In this document: positions 35,796-46,735 of the stretch, piece after piece
Layout of the letters: every line of letters begins with the position of its first letter
Numbering within the stretch: the stretch's first letter is position 1
Origin: Iris pallida
Lineage: Eukaryota; Streptophyta; Magnoliopsida; Asparagales; Iridaceae
NCBI GenBank assembly: GCA_029216955.1
Contig: JANAVB010009598.1
Location: 28,212,706-28,276,705 of the forward strand
Reading direction: 5' to 3'
DNA length: 64,000 bases
Notes under the pieces: model-generated
The model's database searches: none
What the model saw: the letters and a program-made list of their open reading frames with translations, nothing else
Told to the model about the DNA's origin: nothing
Program-made: the position numbers and the translations under genes

Positions 35796-36625
35796 GAGTT
35801 GAGCGCTGCTTTGCGTCAGGCTGATGGTGAAAAGAAGAAATGACGTGACATGAGATCGTCATTTTTACATAATGTCCATAACACCTTGTAGTGTTTGTCT
35901 TTTTTTTTCCTTTCTTTTCATTATGAAATGAAAAAAAATAGTTTGACTTTAAAGATCCTGGCTCATTTGAACTTTTGTTGCGTAACTGTGTTGATACGTC
36001 TCGATTTGGGCGTTATGAGCTTTGTTGTGTAACTGTCTTAATATATCCTATACTTTCTCGGTTATGACAACATCAACTTTCGAACAACACGTGGTGTTTC
36101 TTCTCCAAATATACGCCTATGGACGCGCAGCTTCAATTGCATATAAATAGTTACGAGAAGAAAAGAACATTTACTGTATTCTCCTCTTCTTTCTGATGTT
36201 TGCAGGGGACCAACTGACGAAAATTCCCAGAACCGGTATCGGTGATCTTGGATGCTATGAAGTTGAATCACTTTGACACACACATCAGAGAGCTCAAAAC
36301 TCTTCATGCTAAAAAGGGCTTCCTCGAGATGGTAGGAAGGGCCTTTATACATGAGAGTTGGACGGTGAAGACACAAAATTAGGAATCGTATCACAAGGGT
36401 GATCTCATTCCTACTTCTCACGAAGGGTCATCTTTTCTCCACCAGTTGTATTGACAACAACTTTTCTTCGAGCTGCTGCACTCTGTGGTTCTTCTCTCAT
36501 CTTTCTGAGAGAGAAGACTAGAGTTGATTCCGTTGCCTTGTTCGCTGCTTCAGGTCGAGTCGACAAGAAACTTTTCGAGGAAAGGTTGTTTCGATTCCTG
36601 AGACAGAATGCATGGACTTTCTGTC

Positions 36626-36633
36626 TATAAATA
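36626..36633 (+). promoter_or_regulatory. Antisense TATA box 4 in element D
   Basis: TATAAATA within CTATAAATAG, upstream of the ATG at 36684. A further copy (36142-36149, ATATAAATAG) has no clear ORF after it. Confidence 0.5.
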
Positions 36634-36683
36634 GTGTAGAACTTTTTTGAGAATATTATTCACCCCTTTTCTTTCATTTGCAA

Positions 36684-36935
36684 ATGTCTTCAGAAGATAT
36701 GCCTAAGGAGGCAGAAGTCATCCCAAAGATCGAAACCGCCCTCGACATTCCTTCCGACGAGCCTCTGCCGCCCACTCAGCCAAAAAAGGAGAAAGCTCGG
36801 CTGTTCCTAGACGGAAGCAGGACATTCTCGCCAAACTGGTGGAGCTTGGGAGTACCGTCGAGGAAGAAGCTCTGCAGAAAGTTGTATGTGAATTGTTGGT
36901 GTCGTCCAATAATAATGTATTCGAGCTCTGTGTAA
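36684..36935 (+). CDS. Antisense ORF module 3 of element D (83 aa)
   Basis: ATG at 36684 lies 51 bases after a consensus TATAAATA (36626-36633). The 83-residue product begins MSSEDMPKEAEV, is acidic at first and then Pro/Lys-rich, and matches no family I know. An AATAAA at 37000-37005 follows the stop, so TATA, ORF and poly(A) signal form a compact antisense unit of about 400 bases. It is probably part of the extra-ORF region of this Tat element. Expression is unknown. Confidence 0.4.
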   Translation: MSSEDMPKEAEVIPKIETALDIPSDEPLPPTQPKKEKARLFLDGSRTFSPNWWSLGVPSRKKLCRKLYVNCWCRPIIMYSSSV

Positions 36936-37054
36936 AATTTGTCTTCGATCAGGAGGGCTCTGGTCCTCGTTGATTTTATGTATTTTCTTTGAACTATGCA
37001 ATAAAAGGAATTTTATTTACATTCTGATTCTCTGTGATTGATATCACTTTGTCT

Positions 37055-38250
37055 TCAAATATGATATTTCTTGAGAAATTTTCCATTAATGGTCATCATG
37101 GCGATTCGACCATCCGTACCAGTCAATTGATAAGCTTCATTGGAGAAAACATTGCCTACAATATAGGGTCCTTTCCACGTCGCTTCGAATTTACCTTTGC
37201 TCATGTGCATCATAATCATAGGACGTCTGACGGTTAGAACTAGTTCTCCTTTCTGAAATATTTGGACTTTGACTTTACGGTTGAAGGTTTTTGATAGACG
37301 AGCTTGGTATAACTCAATATGTTGTTGAGCTAGGAGCCGTTTCTCGTCAAGCGCTTCAAGCTCCTGAAGTCTCAGACGATCATTGTTTTCAGTTGTGAGT
37401 TCATTGGCAATGGCAATCCTTAGGGAAGGGATCTGGATTTCTAATGGTAAGACGGCCTCATATCTATATACCAAAGAGAAAGGTGTGCAGCCTGTAGGAG
37501 TACGTACAGTAGTACGATAAGCCTACAGACATTCTCTAAGCTTTTCACTCCAGTTCCGTTTGTTGGTAGAAACAAACTTCTTGAGGATTTTGATGATGGT
37601 CTTCTTAAATGCTTCTGCCAACCCGTTATTTGCAGGATTGTAAGCTGTAGAAGCAATATTATCGATCATGTTGTCATCGCAGAATCGAGTAAATTTCTGA
37701 CCGATAAACTGTGACCCATTATCATGAATGATTCGTCGAGGAACACCGAATCTTTAGATCACATGATTCTTAATAAAATTGATAACACTGCTTGTCTTGA
37801 CCTCAGCTAGAGGTATAGCTTCAGTCCACTTTGAGAAATAATCAGTTATGGACAATATGAACCGATGTCCTCGAGACGAGGGAGGGTTAATACGACCAAT
37901 GATATCCATGCCCCAAGCTTCAAAGGGCCATGATACTGCCGGCAGGTGAAAAAATTCTGATGTTGATGGATGAAGTCAGCATGGATTTGATATGCTCGAC
38001 ACTTTCTTGCATACTCGATTGCATTAGATACCATTGAGGGCCAATAGTCGACTATACGGCGAATACGATCCTGTAGTTTAGGACCAGGTTGATGTGTGCC
38101 ACAAACACCGTCATGAGCCTCACAAAGTATTTGTTTCGCTTCCTCTCATGTGAGACAGCGTAGGAGTAAGCCGTCAAATGTTCGTCGGTAGAGTGTCTTT
38201 GTAGCAGGATTATAATAGAATCTGAGTAACCGCCGACGAATTATTGTAGC
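37055..38250 (-). pseudogene. pol: Element D integrase (frameshifted)
   Basis: Minus-strand integrase remnants in several frames. The N-terminal zinc domain lies at about 38000-38200 (EAHDGVCGTHQPGPKL, then KCRAYQ where the second zinc Cys is Tyr). The catalytic core at about 37500-37900 is split by frameshifts; 37441-37656 is readable only in another frame. The C-terminal part (37055-37474) is intact and ends NGKFLKKYHI before the stop at 37055. Integrase inserts the cDNA; this copy cannot. It aligns along its length with E's integrase, which lets the frameshifts be placed. Confidence 0.8.
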
Positions 38251-38299
38251 CTCCTTAGAATCTTCGGGTAAAATGTCATGGACTACGAAGTCTATAAAA

Positions 38300-38851
38300 G
38301 GAGTCATCTAATCTTCACCAATGGCACAAATTTCAACTGAATTGTTGAATTCCATGTTTGAGTTGTTGACTTCAATATTCAAGTTATTTTTGACACAAAA
38401 TGACTCTCTATTAGTGATGACAATCATTTGTTGCCTTCTTACTGGAATTGCTAATACTGCTATAAGATTAGCGAGTGCATCAGCCTCTGTATTACACGCT
38501 CGGCGTACATGCTCGATGAAGAAGTCTTTAAAGGAAGAAGCCATCCTGATCGCTGTATCATGATATGGAACCAAATCTTGATGTCAAACTTCGTACGTGC
38601 CTCTAATTTGGTTGACAATTAGTTTGGAATCTCCGTAAACTTCAAGATACTCAATATCTAATTGTTTAGCCAATTAGAGACCAATGAGCAGAGCGTTGTA
38701 TTCAGCCATATTATTGGAACATGACTCATCTAAAGAATAAGCTTTTTGAATAGCTAAGTAAGACGAGGACGATTCTGACTCCAGCAACAATAGTACATTT
38801 TGGTCTAATTCTGGATGCACCATCAAAGAATAGACGCCAGGTAAGAATTCC
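38300..38851 (-). pseudogene. pol: Element D second (archaeal-type) RNase H, degenerate
   Basis: The start LFFDGASR is visible near 38820, several stops follow in the middle, and the end is readable at 38308-38574 with SFKDFFIEHV and TEADALAN. The acid residues of the first and last motifs are kept; the middle is lost. A second RNase H between the gypsy RNase H and integrase is characteristic of Tat elements. Confidence 0.75.
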
Positions 38852-40153
38852 TTATGAAATTATATTAGACTCCAAAGTTTCGCCTGGAATCTCGTCATAG
38901 AGTTTAGACGTTTCAGGAATTGGATAAGCTGCCAGAAAGTCAGCAAGGGCTTGACCTTTAACAAACTTTTGAGGAACATAAACCATATCATATTGTGCTA
39001 AAAATATGGCCCATGTTGCAAGTTTAGAATTGAGTGTACTGCGCTCCTTTATCAGGACCCGGAGAGGGTTAACTCTAGAAATAACATGAATAGTTTTGCC
39101 AATGATATAATGTCTCGTCTTTTGAACAACAAACATCAAAAATAGACATTTTTTTTCTACTGGGGTGTATCGATGTCCAGCTCCAATCATTATACGGCTA
39201 AGATAATAGATAGCCTGTTCATGACCTTCTTTATTCTTTTAAGCTAATAAAGCACCTAATGAATGGTCCATTGCTCGAACATACATCAGGAAGGGTATTC
39301 CTGAGACTGGAGGCACTAAAACTGGAGGATTCATCAAGTACCACTTTATGTCTTCAAATGCTTGTAAACATTCTTCAGTCCAAATAAAAGACACACCCTT
39401 CTTCATGAGTTGAGTGAACGGTCTACAGCATCTAGAAAGAATCGAGATGAATCTCCTGATATACACAAGCCATCCCTGGAATCCTTGTAGCTCTTTTAGG
39501 TTGCGTGGAGGACGCATCTCTTGAATGGCTTTGATCTTCTCAGGGTCAACGTGTATACCTTTAGAGGTAATAACAAATCCAAAAAATTTGCCACTAGAGA
39601 CTCCCAGGAATAACTTAGTGGGATTCATCTTGAGTTGATGCTGGCGTATTAGCTCGAATATAGTTCTCAAGTCTTGAATGTAGTATTCCTTTAGACGACT
39701 TTTGACAGTAATATCGTCTACATAGCATTCAACCGTCTTTCGTAAGTGATTATGGAAAATAGTACTTATGGCCCGCTGGTAAGTTGTACCAGTATTCTTA
39801 AGACCAAATGGCATGACAGTATAGCAATAGACTCCAAGAAGAGTGCAAAAAGATGTATGTTTCTCATCTTCTGGATGCATCTTGATTTGATTATATCCTA
39901 AAAATCCATCTATAAAGGACATATGTTCAAATTCGCAAGTGTTGTCAATCATGACATCAATGATTGGAAGAGGAAATTCGTCTTTGGGACAAGCTTCATT
40001 AAGATCTCTGAAATCGATGCAGACTTGGACTTTCCCTGTTTTCTTCAAAACTGGGACAATATTAGCCACCCGGTCTGGATGTTGTTCTTCTCTGACGAAA
40101 TCGCAGGTGATGAGTTTCTTGACTTCAGTTTCTATAGCATCCATCATGTCGGG
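38852..40153 (-). pseudogene. pol: Element D reverse transcriptase and gypsy-type RNase H
   Basis: RT runs in one frame from about 40147 to 39239: KVQVCIDFRDLNEACPKDEF, MPFGLKNT, YVDD at 39713-39724. RNase H follows in the same frame after one stop at 39236-39241 (HRYTPVEKKCL, 39190-38852). A TAG at 40154-40156 separates RT from the upstream spacer, again in frame. RT makes cDNA from the element RNA. The RT core itself looks complete. It aligns closely with E (54038-54916). Confidence 0.88.
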
Positions 40154-41389
40154 CTAAAACCGACGTTGTTGTTGCTTGACTGGCTTCGCATTCGGCAGAA
40201 TGTTGAGCTTATGGGTAGCGATATGAGGATCCAATCCCGGCATGTCTTCATAGCTCCAAGCGAATACATCAATGTATTCCCTAATGAGCTGGACCAGTTC
40301 TTCTTTATCTGTTTCGGGGAGGCTTTTGCTGACAAATATCAGTTTTGGGGAAGTTTCATCTCCAATATTGACTTGAACCAATTGATCTTCGGTAGGTGGC
40401 TCACGTTGCTCAAAGCGAAGCTCCAATTGAGTATCCATCCTTTGTGCCCAAGGATCATATTCAGAGGCTTCGACAAAATCTCTGTCATCTTTCGAAAACT
40501 CGACAGTTACCATATTGGAAGATAGAGTCATTTGATGGACGTGCCCTACACTGGTGTCTGAATCCCATAAGATAGAATCAGAAGAGTTAGATCTTTCTTT
40601 TTCATCGGATTCAGAGGCTTCTAGAGTCGGAATTGGTGAAGTATAACATAATCTCCGCTTCGTTTTACTGTAGTATTGTTGTGATTTTCCTTTTGGAGCA
40701 GGAATACGAATAGGAGTTCGCCTTCCTTTGTCGCCATTGAGACCATCTTTAAAATTATAGCACATCTTTTGAATGATATCTTTTGATTGCTGACTACAAT
40801 GACGTAGTTGAAGTCTTTCGTTATCGTAATTTTCTTCTTCACTATCGGGCGTGATCTTCTGTTCTGTTCCTTTACTAAAACGTATAAGAAGTTCATCTTT
40901 CTTTCTGTAAGGAACTAAGAAGAAGGAGTCCTGCATTGGCTCGAGCAATACTTCATTTCGGAAAGCTTCAACTGCTCCTATAGTAAGTGGTTCGAAGTTA
41001 TCTAACATTTTTAAATAACATCGAGTATAATAAAGAACATCAATATACTGTAAAGGAGATGCTACTTTATTGATTTGTACATCACCATTTATAACATGAT
41101 TGTTAGTCTTAACAGAAGGCTTAGTAAGGTTGATAACCAGAGGAGGAGAAGGAGAAGGAGAAGGAGAAGGTGAAGGTTTGTTACGACGAAGGTCGATAAC
41201 AAGAGGCTCAGAAGAGGCGAGCTCCTTTTGTTCCCTTTCTACAGCAGGAGGCTGTTTGTTATGAAAGGAAAGATGTATAGTCAATGTCTGAGAAGAAGAG
41301 GGACAAGTAGTACGTCCTTTGACGGGGATCATGAGAACATCTTCTGAAGTATCTTTTTTGATCTTTCTCACTATCAATCGCCAATACAA
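40154..41389 (-). pseudogene. pol: Element D protease-RT spacer with EPLxIxL repeats and G-patch-like motif
   Basis: A 411-codon open frame. It begins with basic sequence, then LTIHL, EPLVIDLRR and PPLVINL repeats, an Arg/Pro/Ser run (about 41140-41175), and a G-patch-like segment (CYNFKDGLNGDKGRRTPI, about 40720-40770). The end (WAQRMDTQLELRFEQREPPT, then FAWSYEDMPGLDP) matches E and leads into RT. The function of the spacer is not known; G-patches usually bind RNA or helicases. Confidence 0.75.
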
Positions 41390-41464
41390 CTTTCATGAAC
41401 TCCTTCTTGTACATCCGAGAGTCTGTACAATATGCTTTAATGTCCCTGAAAGGATTTAGGTCGG

Positions 41465-41870
41465 CTACTTCCTTTTGGACTTCTCTATTGATGTCCATAT
41501 ATTTGAAGCAGTGGATGGTACAATATTATGCTCATGCAAAAAGTGTCTTCCCAGCAAAGCATTATAAGCGCCATGATTATCGATCACGTAGAAAGTAACC
41601 TTTGTACGAAGATTGTCTATTTGAACTTTCAGGCGGATCTTTCCCAAAGGTTCACTTCTTCCAGAATTGAATCCCAAGATCGTCGTGATGGTTGTTGAAA
41701 GATTGTGTACATGAATCTTTAATACATCTAGAAGAGTCTTTGGCATGGTGCTAAGTGCAGACCCCGGATCGATCAAAATGCGATACGACATATCCCATGA
41801 AGTAGAGGGGTCGGTCATGACGATTATCTTCCAACAACATATCGTCTTATGTAAAGGTGATGTTTGGCAT
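41465..41870 (-). pseudogene. pol: Element D aspartic protease
   Basis: Retropepsin-type domain with the catalytic region LIDPGSALSTMP (Asp codon 41768-41770) and the C-terminal YNALLGRHFLHEHNIVPS. The usual Asp-Thr/Ser-Gly is Asp-Pro-Gly, as also in E. It would process the polyprotein. Frames change on both sides, so this copy is not expressed as part of pol. Confidence 0.8.
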
Positions 41871-42347
41871 CAGCTCCATCATACTATGACAATGAAGGTA
41901 TGTTATAGGCTCTTCCTCTGGCTTTTTGAGGAATGTTAGACAAGTATCAGCTTGCATCAAAGCTTCACTCAATGATTTTCGAGTTTCCTTCGAAAGATGA
42001 AGTAGCTCAAAAATTGAAAATCTTGCCAGGATATTAGCCAGCTGAGCCAATATATCAAAGTTATACGGCTTCTCAAGTCCCAAAGTTGGAGTCTTCTTCA
42101 ATACTTTATCAAAACAGACATGTTGTTTTCCTTTGTTGGCTGTCATCGGTTTGGGAAGAGTTGGCTCTATTGGAGGTGATGAAGCTGATGGACTATTGAC
42201 AACAGGAGAAGAAGGTGCTTGAGGAGCCTCCAGAGCTGGAGCATGGTTTTTTTGATCTTTTGAATAGTTCTTAGGTAAGATTTTCCAGACCTGGTACCAG
42301 TTAAGACTTCTTCTTCGGATACAGGTTCGAAGGATACCATATTGCAA
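41847..42347 (-). pseudogene. gag: Element D gag-protease linker
   Basis: Contains LEKPYNFDILAQLANILARF and SIFELLHLSKETRKSLSEAL, closely matching E at about 51640-51760 just before protease. Conserved in both elements but of unknown function. Confidence 0.75.
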
Positions 42348-42427
42348 CTCTTTGCCTAAATCTTATTTTTGGAAGGTTTCTTTTGGCAAGATGGAGAGTT
42401 TGTCCAGTAACCCAAACCAACCCAAGA

Positions 42428-42754
42428 TTAGTTGTGAGAAAGACATAGGGAAAGAGGTACAGGAGATCCCTTTCCATGGTTCAAACCAGAGGCCTTTTGT
42501 AGATCATATCCCATTTTCGTTATTAGTTCACGAGACTGTGGACTATACAGATGGAAAGCTGGTTGGTATTTGGCTTTTGACTCTGACAATGTTGTCTCAG
42601 CATGGGAAGAAGAAGAAGGATTATCTGCTGTCGAGATGAAGGTGGCAGTTAGGGGTGGAAGACAATGTTCACCAAATGAAATCATATGACATGATTTATT
42701 TTTAGTGGCCTTCTTAGACTTGGTGGAAGAAGATGGTATTTCGAATTCCGCCAC
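42428..42754 (-). pseudogene. Element D fragment with an additional G-patch-like motif
   Basis: Reads YSPQSRELITKMGYDLQKAS then GLNHGKG. The same arrangement occurs in the protease-RT spacer of D and E; E has no copy at this upstream site, so D carries two. The rest of the frame has no known domain. Confidence 0.6.
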
Positions 42755-42877
42755 TAAATCTGGATGGATCCATATAATTTATCCTTTATCAGTAGACAGA
42801 GGAAGAAGACTATCAGTTCATGCAGGTGGAAGATTAACAATCTCCAGAGTAGTTCTCGGGATGGGGATGACACCGTC

Positions 42878-43144
42878 CTACACAAGTTGAGCCAAAAAAT
42901 CTCTAAACTGTAAAGAGACGATGTTAGCCGTTACAGTTTTTTCGTCTTGTTGGAGAGTGATTGCACCAAAATTGACCATCTCCTGAATTTTACCCTTGAG
43001 CACATAGCATGCTCGAGTTGGATGTCCAATAAATATGTGGTAAACATAATATTTAAGATGGTCAGTCTTACCAACTTCTTCTGGCCGTTTTGGTTCTTGC
43101 AGTTGAAGTTTATTGCTCTTGATGAGACAATCAAAGATACTCAT
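42878..43144 (-). pseudogene. gag: Element D gag zinc-finger region (Tat type)
   Basis: YYVYHIFIGHPTRACYVLK corresponds to the CxYH...GHxTxxC module of Tat gag (E: YCHYHRYVHHATHDCYQLK at about 51057-51115). The first Cys is replaced here. It probably bound nucleic acid. In a different frame from the capsid, so a frameshift lies near 43141. Confidence 0.7.
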
Positions 43145-44055
43145 GATATCTTCTTCATCATAAGAGTATTCTTCTTTTGAACATGGTGCTGTTGTGGTGG
43201 TGCTATTGGGGTAGATGTTGGCTGATTTACATTGATAGCTAGGGCTTCTTTGCCTTTGAGATTAATGGCCAAAGTCTCTTTGCTCTTGCGATTGTTCTGA
43301 CGGCCACTATTATTTGATGTAGCGTGTTCATCTTTGTCAAGATTAGGTATTTGAATACCTAATTTCTTGAACTTGTCAGTGCTATCTTCTGTTGCTTTGG
43401 CGTTCACTATGAAGGAAGGCCAGTCTTGGAATTGTGTTGATCATGTCCGCATGCTGATTATAGGCAACATGTTTGATTTGTAAGTGTCTATAGTCAAAGC
43501 ATCTGGAGTTTCGAGAGGCATTTTGAGTGCTTCATGACGGAATCGTTCAATAAAATGTTCGGTAGTTTCATTATGTTGTTGTTTGATTTTGATGACAGCA
43601 GACATAGTCATGTCATTGGTTCCCTCATAAAATCGTTCCAAGAATATTTATTTGAAGCCAGCGAAAGAGGTTATACAACCATCTGGTAAACTACGATACC
43701 AGTCATATGCTGCACCAGCTAAACAGCCGACAAATACTATAGTAAGAAGAGCATCATTTGGTTGAAGTTGATCAGTCATTACTTCAAAGTGATTGAGGTA
43801 TTGACTTGGAGACGTGCTTCCATCAAATAGCACAATACTAGGGGGTTTGTATTTAGGAGGAAATTGGACCTCTTTCCATTCTATGGGATAGGGTTGTTTG
43901 ATCCCAAGTTTCTGCAGACCATCTTTCTGTTTGAAAGCTTCAAATTGAGTACGTAAAATTTTTACAGCCTCATTGGTTTCCCCAGTTGATTGCGGAGGAG
44001 CGGATTGATTCGATATGTTAGGAGGGTACCGCATGATAAGTACCACCCACGACAC
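43141..44055 (-). pseudogene. gag: Element D gag capsid
   Basis: Retrotrans_gag capsid in one frame with a TAA at 43648-43650. Motifs are YPIEWKEVQFPPKYKPPS, FEVMTDQLQPNDALL, AAYDWYRSLPDGCITSFAGF and IFLERFYEG, then a basic tail to 43141. E has the same order (50250-50700). It forms the particle shell. Damaged here by the stop and a downstream frameshift. Confidence 0.85.
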
Positions 44056-44588
44056 CAGATTGACTTAGAATAGCCTACACATGAATGGAAGCAGTATGAG
44101 GTGATTGTACCCCCAGGTCAATATTGATGGGAGCTGATGTTGTTACAGGTTCCTAAGTTAAAATTAGATTCGCGACCGATGGAACTGTATGTTGTGATAT
44201 AATCACGGCATGCATGCCTGTCATAATCTCAGCTATGTTCTTTAAACTAGCCTCCAAAGTAGCAATTCTCTGCTCTTGACTGTTAGAACTGGAAGTATCT
44301 TGATCTTATCTGACGACATAAGCAGTCACTTCTCTAGCCCTTGAAGACGAGCTAGTGAAAAGGATGGTCCTTTCAGAACTTTTACTGTCAGCATCAAAGT
44401 CATATAAAGAAACACCCCAGAATAAGTGATAGGGATATCTTTTTGACTGAAGGAATCATGGTTAGAATCAAGAAGATTCCTTTGACCGATGATGTCTTGG
44501 TCGGAAAAAAGATTCTTTTGACCAATTATTTCTTGGCTTCTTGATCTAGTATATTGGTATACTCCTTCACCGGATTCATGAATCCGAT
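44056..44588 (-). other. Element D gag region, unreadable
   Basis: About 530 bases between the capsid frame and the upstream fragment. By position it should be gag linker, but no frame is open and I see no motif. Confidence 0.5.
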
Positions 44589-46078
44589 CTAAGTACTGTT
44601 GACTGGGATTACGGGATGCATTACGTCTTGGACGTTTTTCACCCCAGTGCTTCGAGATGCCATTTTGATAGGAGCATAGAGTAATTCATCTTCGTCCACT
44701 AGGAGTGGTTTAGGAGTCTGAACATAATTCAAACGGTCAAAGACGGACCACTTGGCTGACTGACAGCAGCATTTGATGACAACTTCATGGTGGTGATTGC
44801 AATGATGTTTTTGCTGTTGGTTTACCATTGGACGTGATGGATTTGCAACCTTCTGCTTTTGTATTAAAAGTTCACGGAGGTCATTAACATGACGAGAAGA
44901 AGTCACAGGAATATAGTCCTTGAAGATATTCGGGACATGGTTCCTGTTCTTGAGGTATCCCGTACCTTGAGTGTACAAGGACGTGCTAAGCTGGTTAGCA
45001 TAAGTCATAGGATCTTTCACCTCAGCATTCTTCCTCTAGTGCAAGTTAGCAACAGGTGCAGGTTGCACTTGATACATTTTATGTTTTCCCGAGGTTGACC
45101 CTGATTGGCACCTGTTGATATAGGTGCACACGTCTGACATGGAAGCTACTTGTGCATGCCTAATCAGGATCTTGAGATACATAGGGTTGGTAGATCCTGC
45201 CCTGACCTCTTTGGAGTAGGTATAATACTCTTTTGCGTGGAAAGTTTATTCTGAATAGAACTCCTCTTCCTGACAAAGATTTGGTTGTCTCTGTTAAGGA
45301 GAATAAAATTCCTATCTGAATTAGCAGTATTTTCTACCCAGTCAACGACTCGAGCAGAATGAGGAAAAGCTAAAGAGCGTTTTCCTTGATTTAGTGATTT
45401 CTTACTAAACTTCTGGTTTGGTGGCAAAGAGGGAGCCACCAAACAGTATTTCTCTTTACGTTGCGTTAGTGCAGAAGTATATGCAGGTTACGCCAGAGTA
45501 TGAATAGGCATATGTTGTGCGATAGCATGAACATACGCAAGTTGCGCCGAAGCAGGAACATGCGCAGGTTGTGCCAGGGAGGAAAATGCCAAAGGGATCT
45601 TTTCTTTGTTTTGTCCAGCAGTGTGTCGAGACAAAGTCTCTTTTAATTTCAGAGTCGAAGAAGTAGAGGGGTTAGCTAAAATGCTGTTTCCCTTAAGTTG
45701 TGCCAAGGCAGTGATGGGTGCCAGTTGCACAGAAGCAAGAACATGTGTAGGTTGTGCCAGGAAAGTAAAGGCCAAAGGGCACTTTCCCTTATTTTGGACA
45801 GCGGTGTGTTGAGACGAAGTCTCCTTCGATTTCAGAATCGGAGAAGTAGAGGGATTAGCCAAAAGACTATTTTCCTTAGATTGCGCCAAGGCAGTGATGG
45901 GCCCAAGTTGCACAGAGGCAGAAGATTGTGTCGTTGAGGACTTAGGAGTCCAAACACAACGGGTCTTTCTCTTAACAGCGACAGCAGTGTGCTTGGCACC
46001 CCCAGCATTGATCATGGCCTCGTAGGCTGTCTGGTCGACTTGAATGACCAGGGTCTTCTGCGTCTTGCCGATCTACGT
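44589..46078 (-). pseudogene. Element D extra N-terminal gag region with 61-residue repeats
   Basis: Fragments in different frames: 45488-46078 (LVIQVDQTAYEAMINAG, then a tandem repeat of 61 residues, two copies plus a partial, containing PITALAQ and HTAxQNK), 45164-45442, and 44589-45020 (SVFDRLNY). The opening matches E's VVRFDQQAFEEMLSEG, and SVFDRLNY matches E's SVFDRLSY, so both elements share a long N-terminal region before capsid. Function unknown. An in-frame TAG lies just upstream of the conserved start in both elements. Confidence 0.65.
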
Positions 46079-46121
46079 GGTATCATATTGAGTTTTCACT
46101 TTCTCGTCGGAGGAGAAAGTC

Positions 46122-46140
46122 GTCCCCAACAGAGTCGCCA
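46122..46140 (-). promoter_or_regulatory. Element D primer-binding site (tRNA-Arg type)
   Basis: Sense TGGCGACTCTGTTGGGGAC, three bases after the 5' LTR end. It matches the E site apart from two bases and the tRNA-Arg-type site of Tat/Ogre elements as I recall it. Confidence 0.75.
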
Positions 46141-46143
46141 TTT

Positions 46144-46656
46144 TGTTTGCAATAACAAAAGTCTTTATTACAAACTTAAAAAATGAGAGTACAAGAGTAT
46201 AATTGATTTCTGGAGAAGTACAACTATAGGAATCTGATCAGAAGATGATCACTTTCTCCCTTGGATAATGTGATATCGAAGACACGAGCCTCTGGAGGAC
46301 GCAACAACACTTTAGCAGGAGATTATGGTCACACTTGATACCTTGAGATTGATTTGAAACTCTATTATAGAGTTCTTGAAATAACTGTTTAGCAGTTATT
46401 CTGGATTGCGGGCGCTTCATGTTACGTGCCTCCTATTCACATGTGCGAACGGTTGCACTAACTATTGTAGACATGTGGCATCGTTTGATTGAGATGCACG
46501 TGGTCGTGGGTAGCATAGTGGGCACGTTCTACGAAGTTAATGGCTTACGCGCCACATCATTCTATTTTGAACAATGTTTGATCCCCTTGCACGAGCTTCA
46601 TCATGTTGCACGTGGGCACAATATAACAAACTGCACTAGAGGTTGCACCAACTGCT
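46144..46656 (-). repeat. Element D 5' LTR, first part (cut by element E)
   Basis: Matches the first ~510 bases of 33766-34677, with many substitutions. CTGCT (46652-46656) is the left target-site copy of E. Confidence 0.92.
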
Positions 46657-46684
46657 TGTAGAAGCATGGAAAATATTGCTTTTA

Positions 46685-46735
46685 GTCCCACATCGGAAAG
46701 GAGAAAAAGAAAGGGCTCACTCCATTCTATAAATA
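46685..46735 (+). promoter_or_regulatory. snRNA-type USE plus TATA box in element E LTR
   Basis: GTCCCACATCG (46685-46695) is a perfect match to the plant snRNA upstream sequence element RTCCCACATCG. TATAAATA follows at 46728-46735 with 32 bases between, close to the Pol II snRNA spacing. In the 3' LTR the element is mutated (58291-58301, GTCCCATATCA). Confidence 0.6.

Larger units (their letters stand above)
34678..37054 (+). other. Element D 3' region with antisense (plus-strand) TATA-ORF modules
   Basis: A 2.4-kb stretch between the pol stop and the 3' LTR without sense coding. On the plus strand there are four TATA-like boxes (34814-34821, 35371-35380, 36142-36149, 36626-36633), three of them followed within about 60-155 bases by an ATG. 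It also holds several GCACAACCTGAT-like repeats (35100-35330). Tat and Athila elements are known to carry extra ORFs here, often antisense. The modular arrangement is my reading of the sequence. Confidence 0.6.

Noticed and set aside
36062..36421. 119-codon minus-strand ORF in D's 3' region
   Set aside because: It lies after the pol stop, has no similarity to retroelement proteins, and is overlapped by the plus-strand TATA modules; I see no supporting signal.
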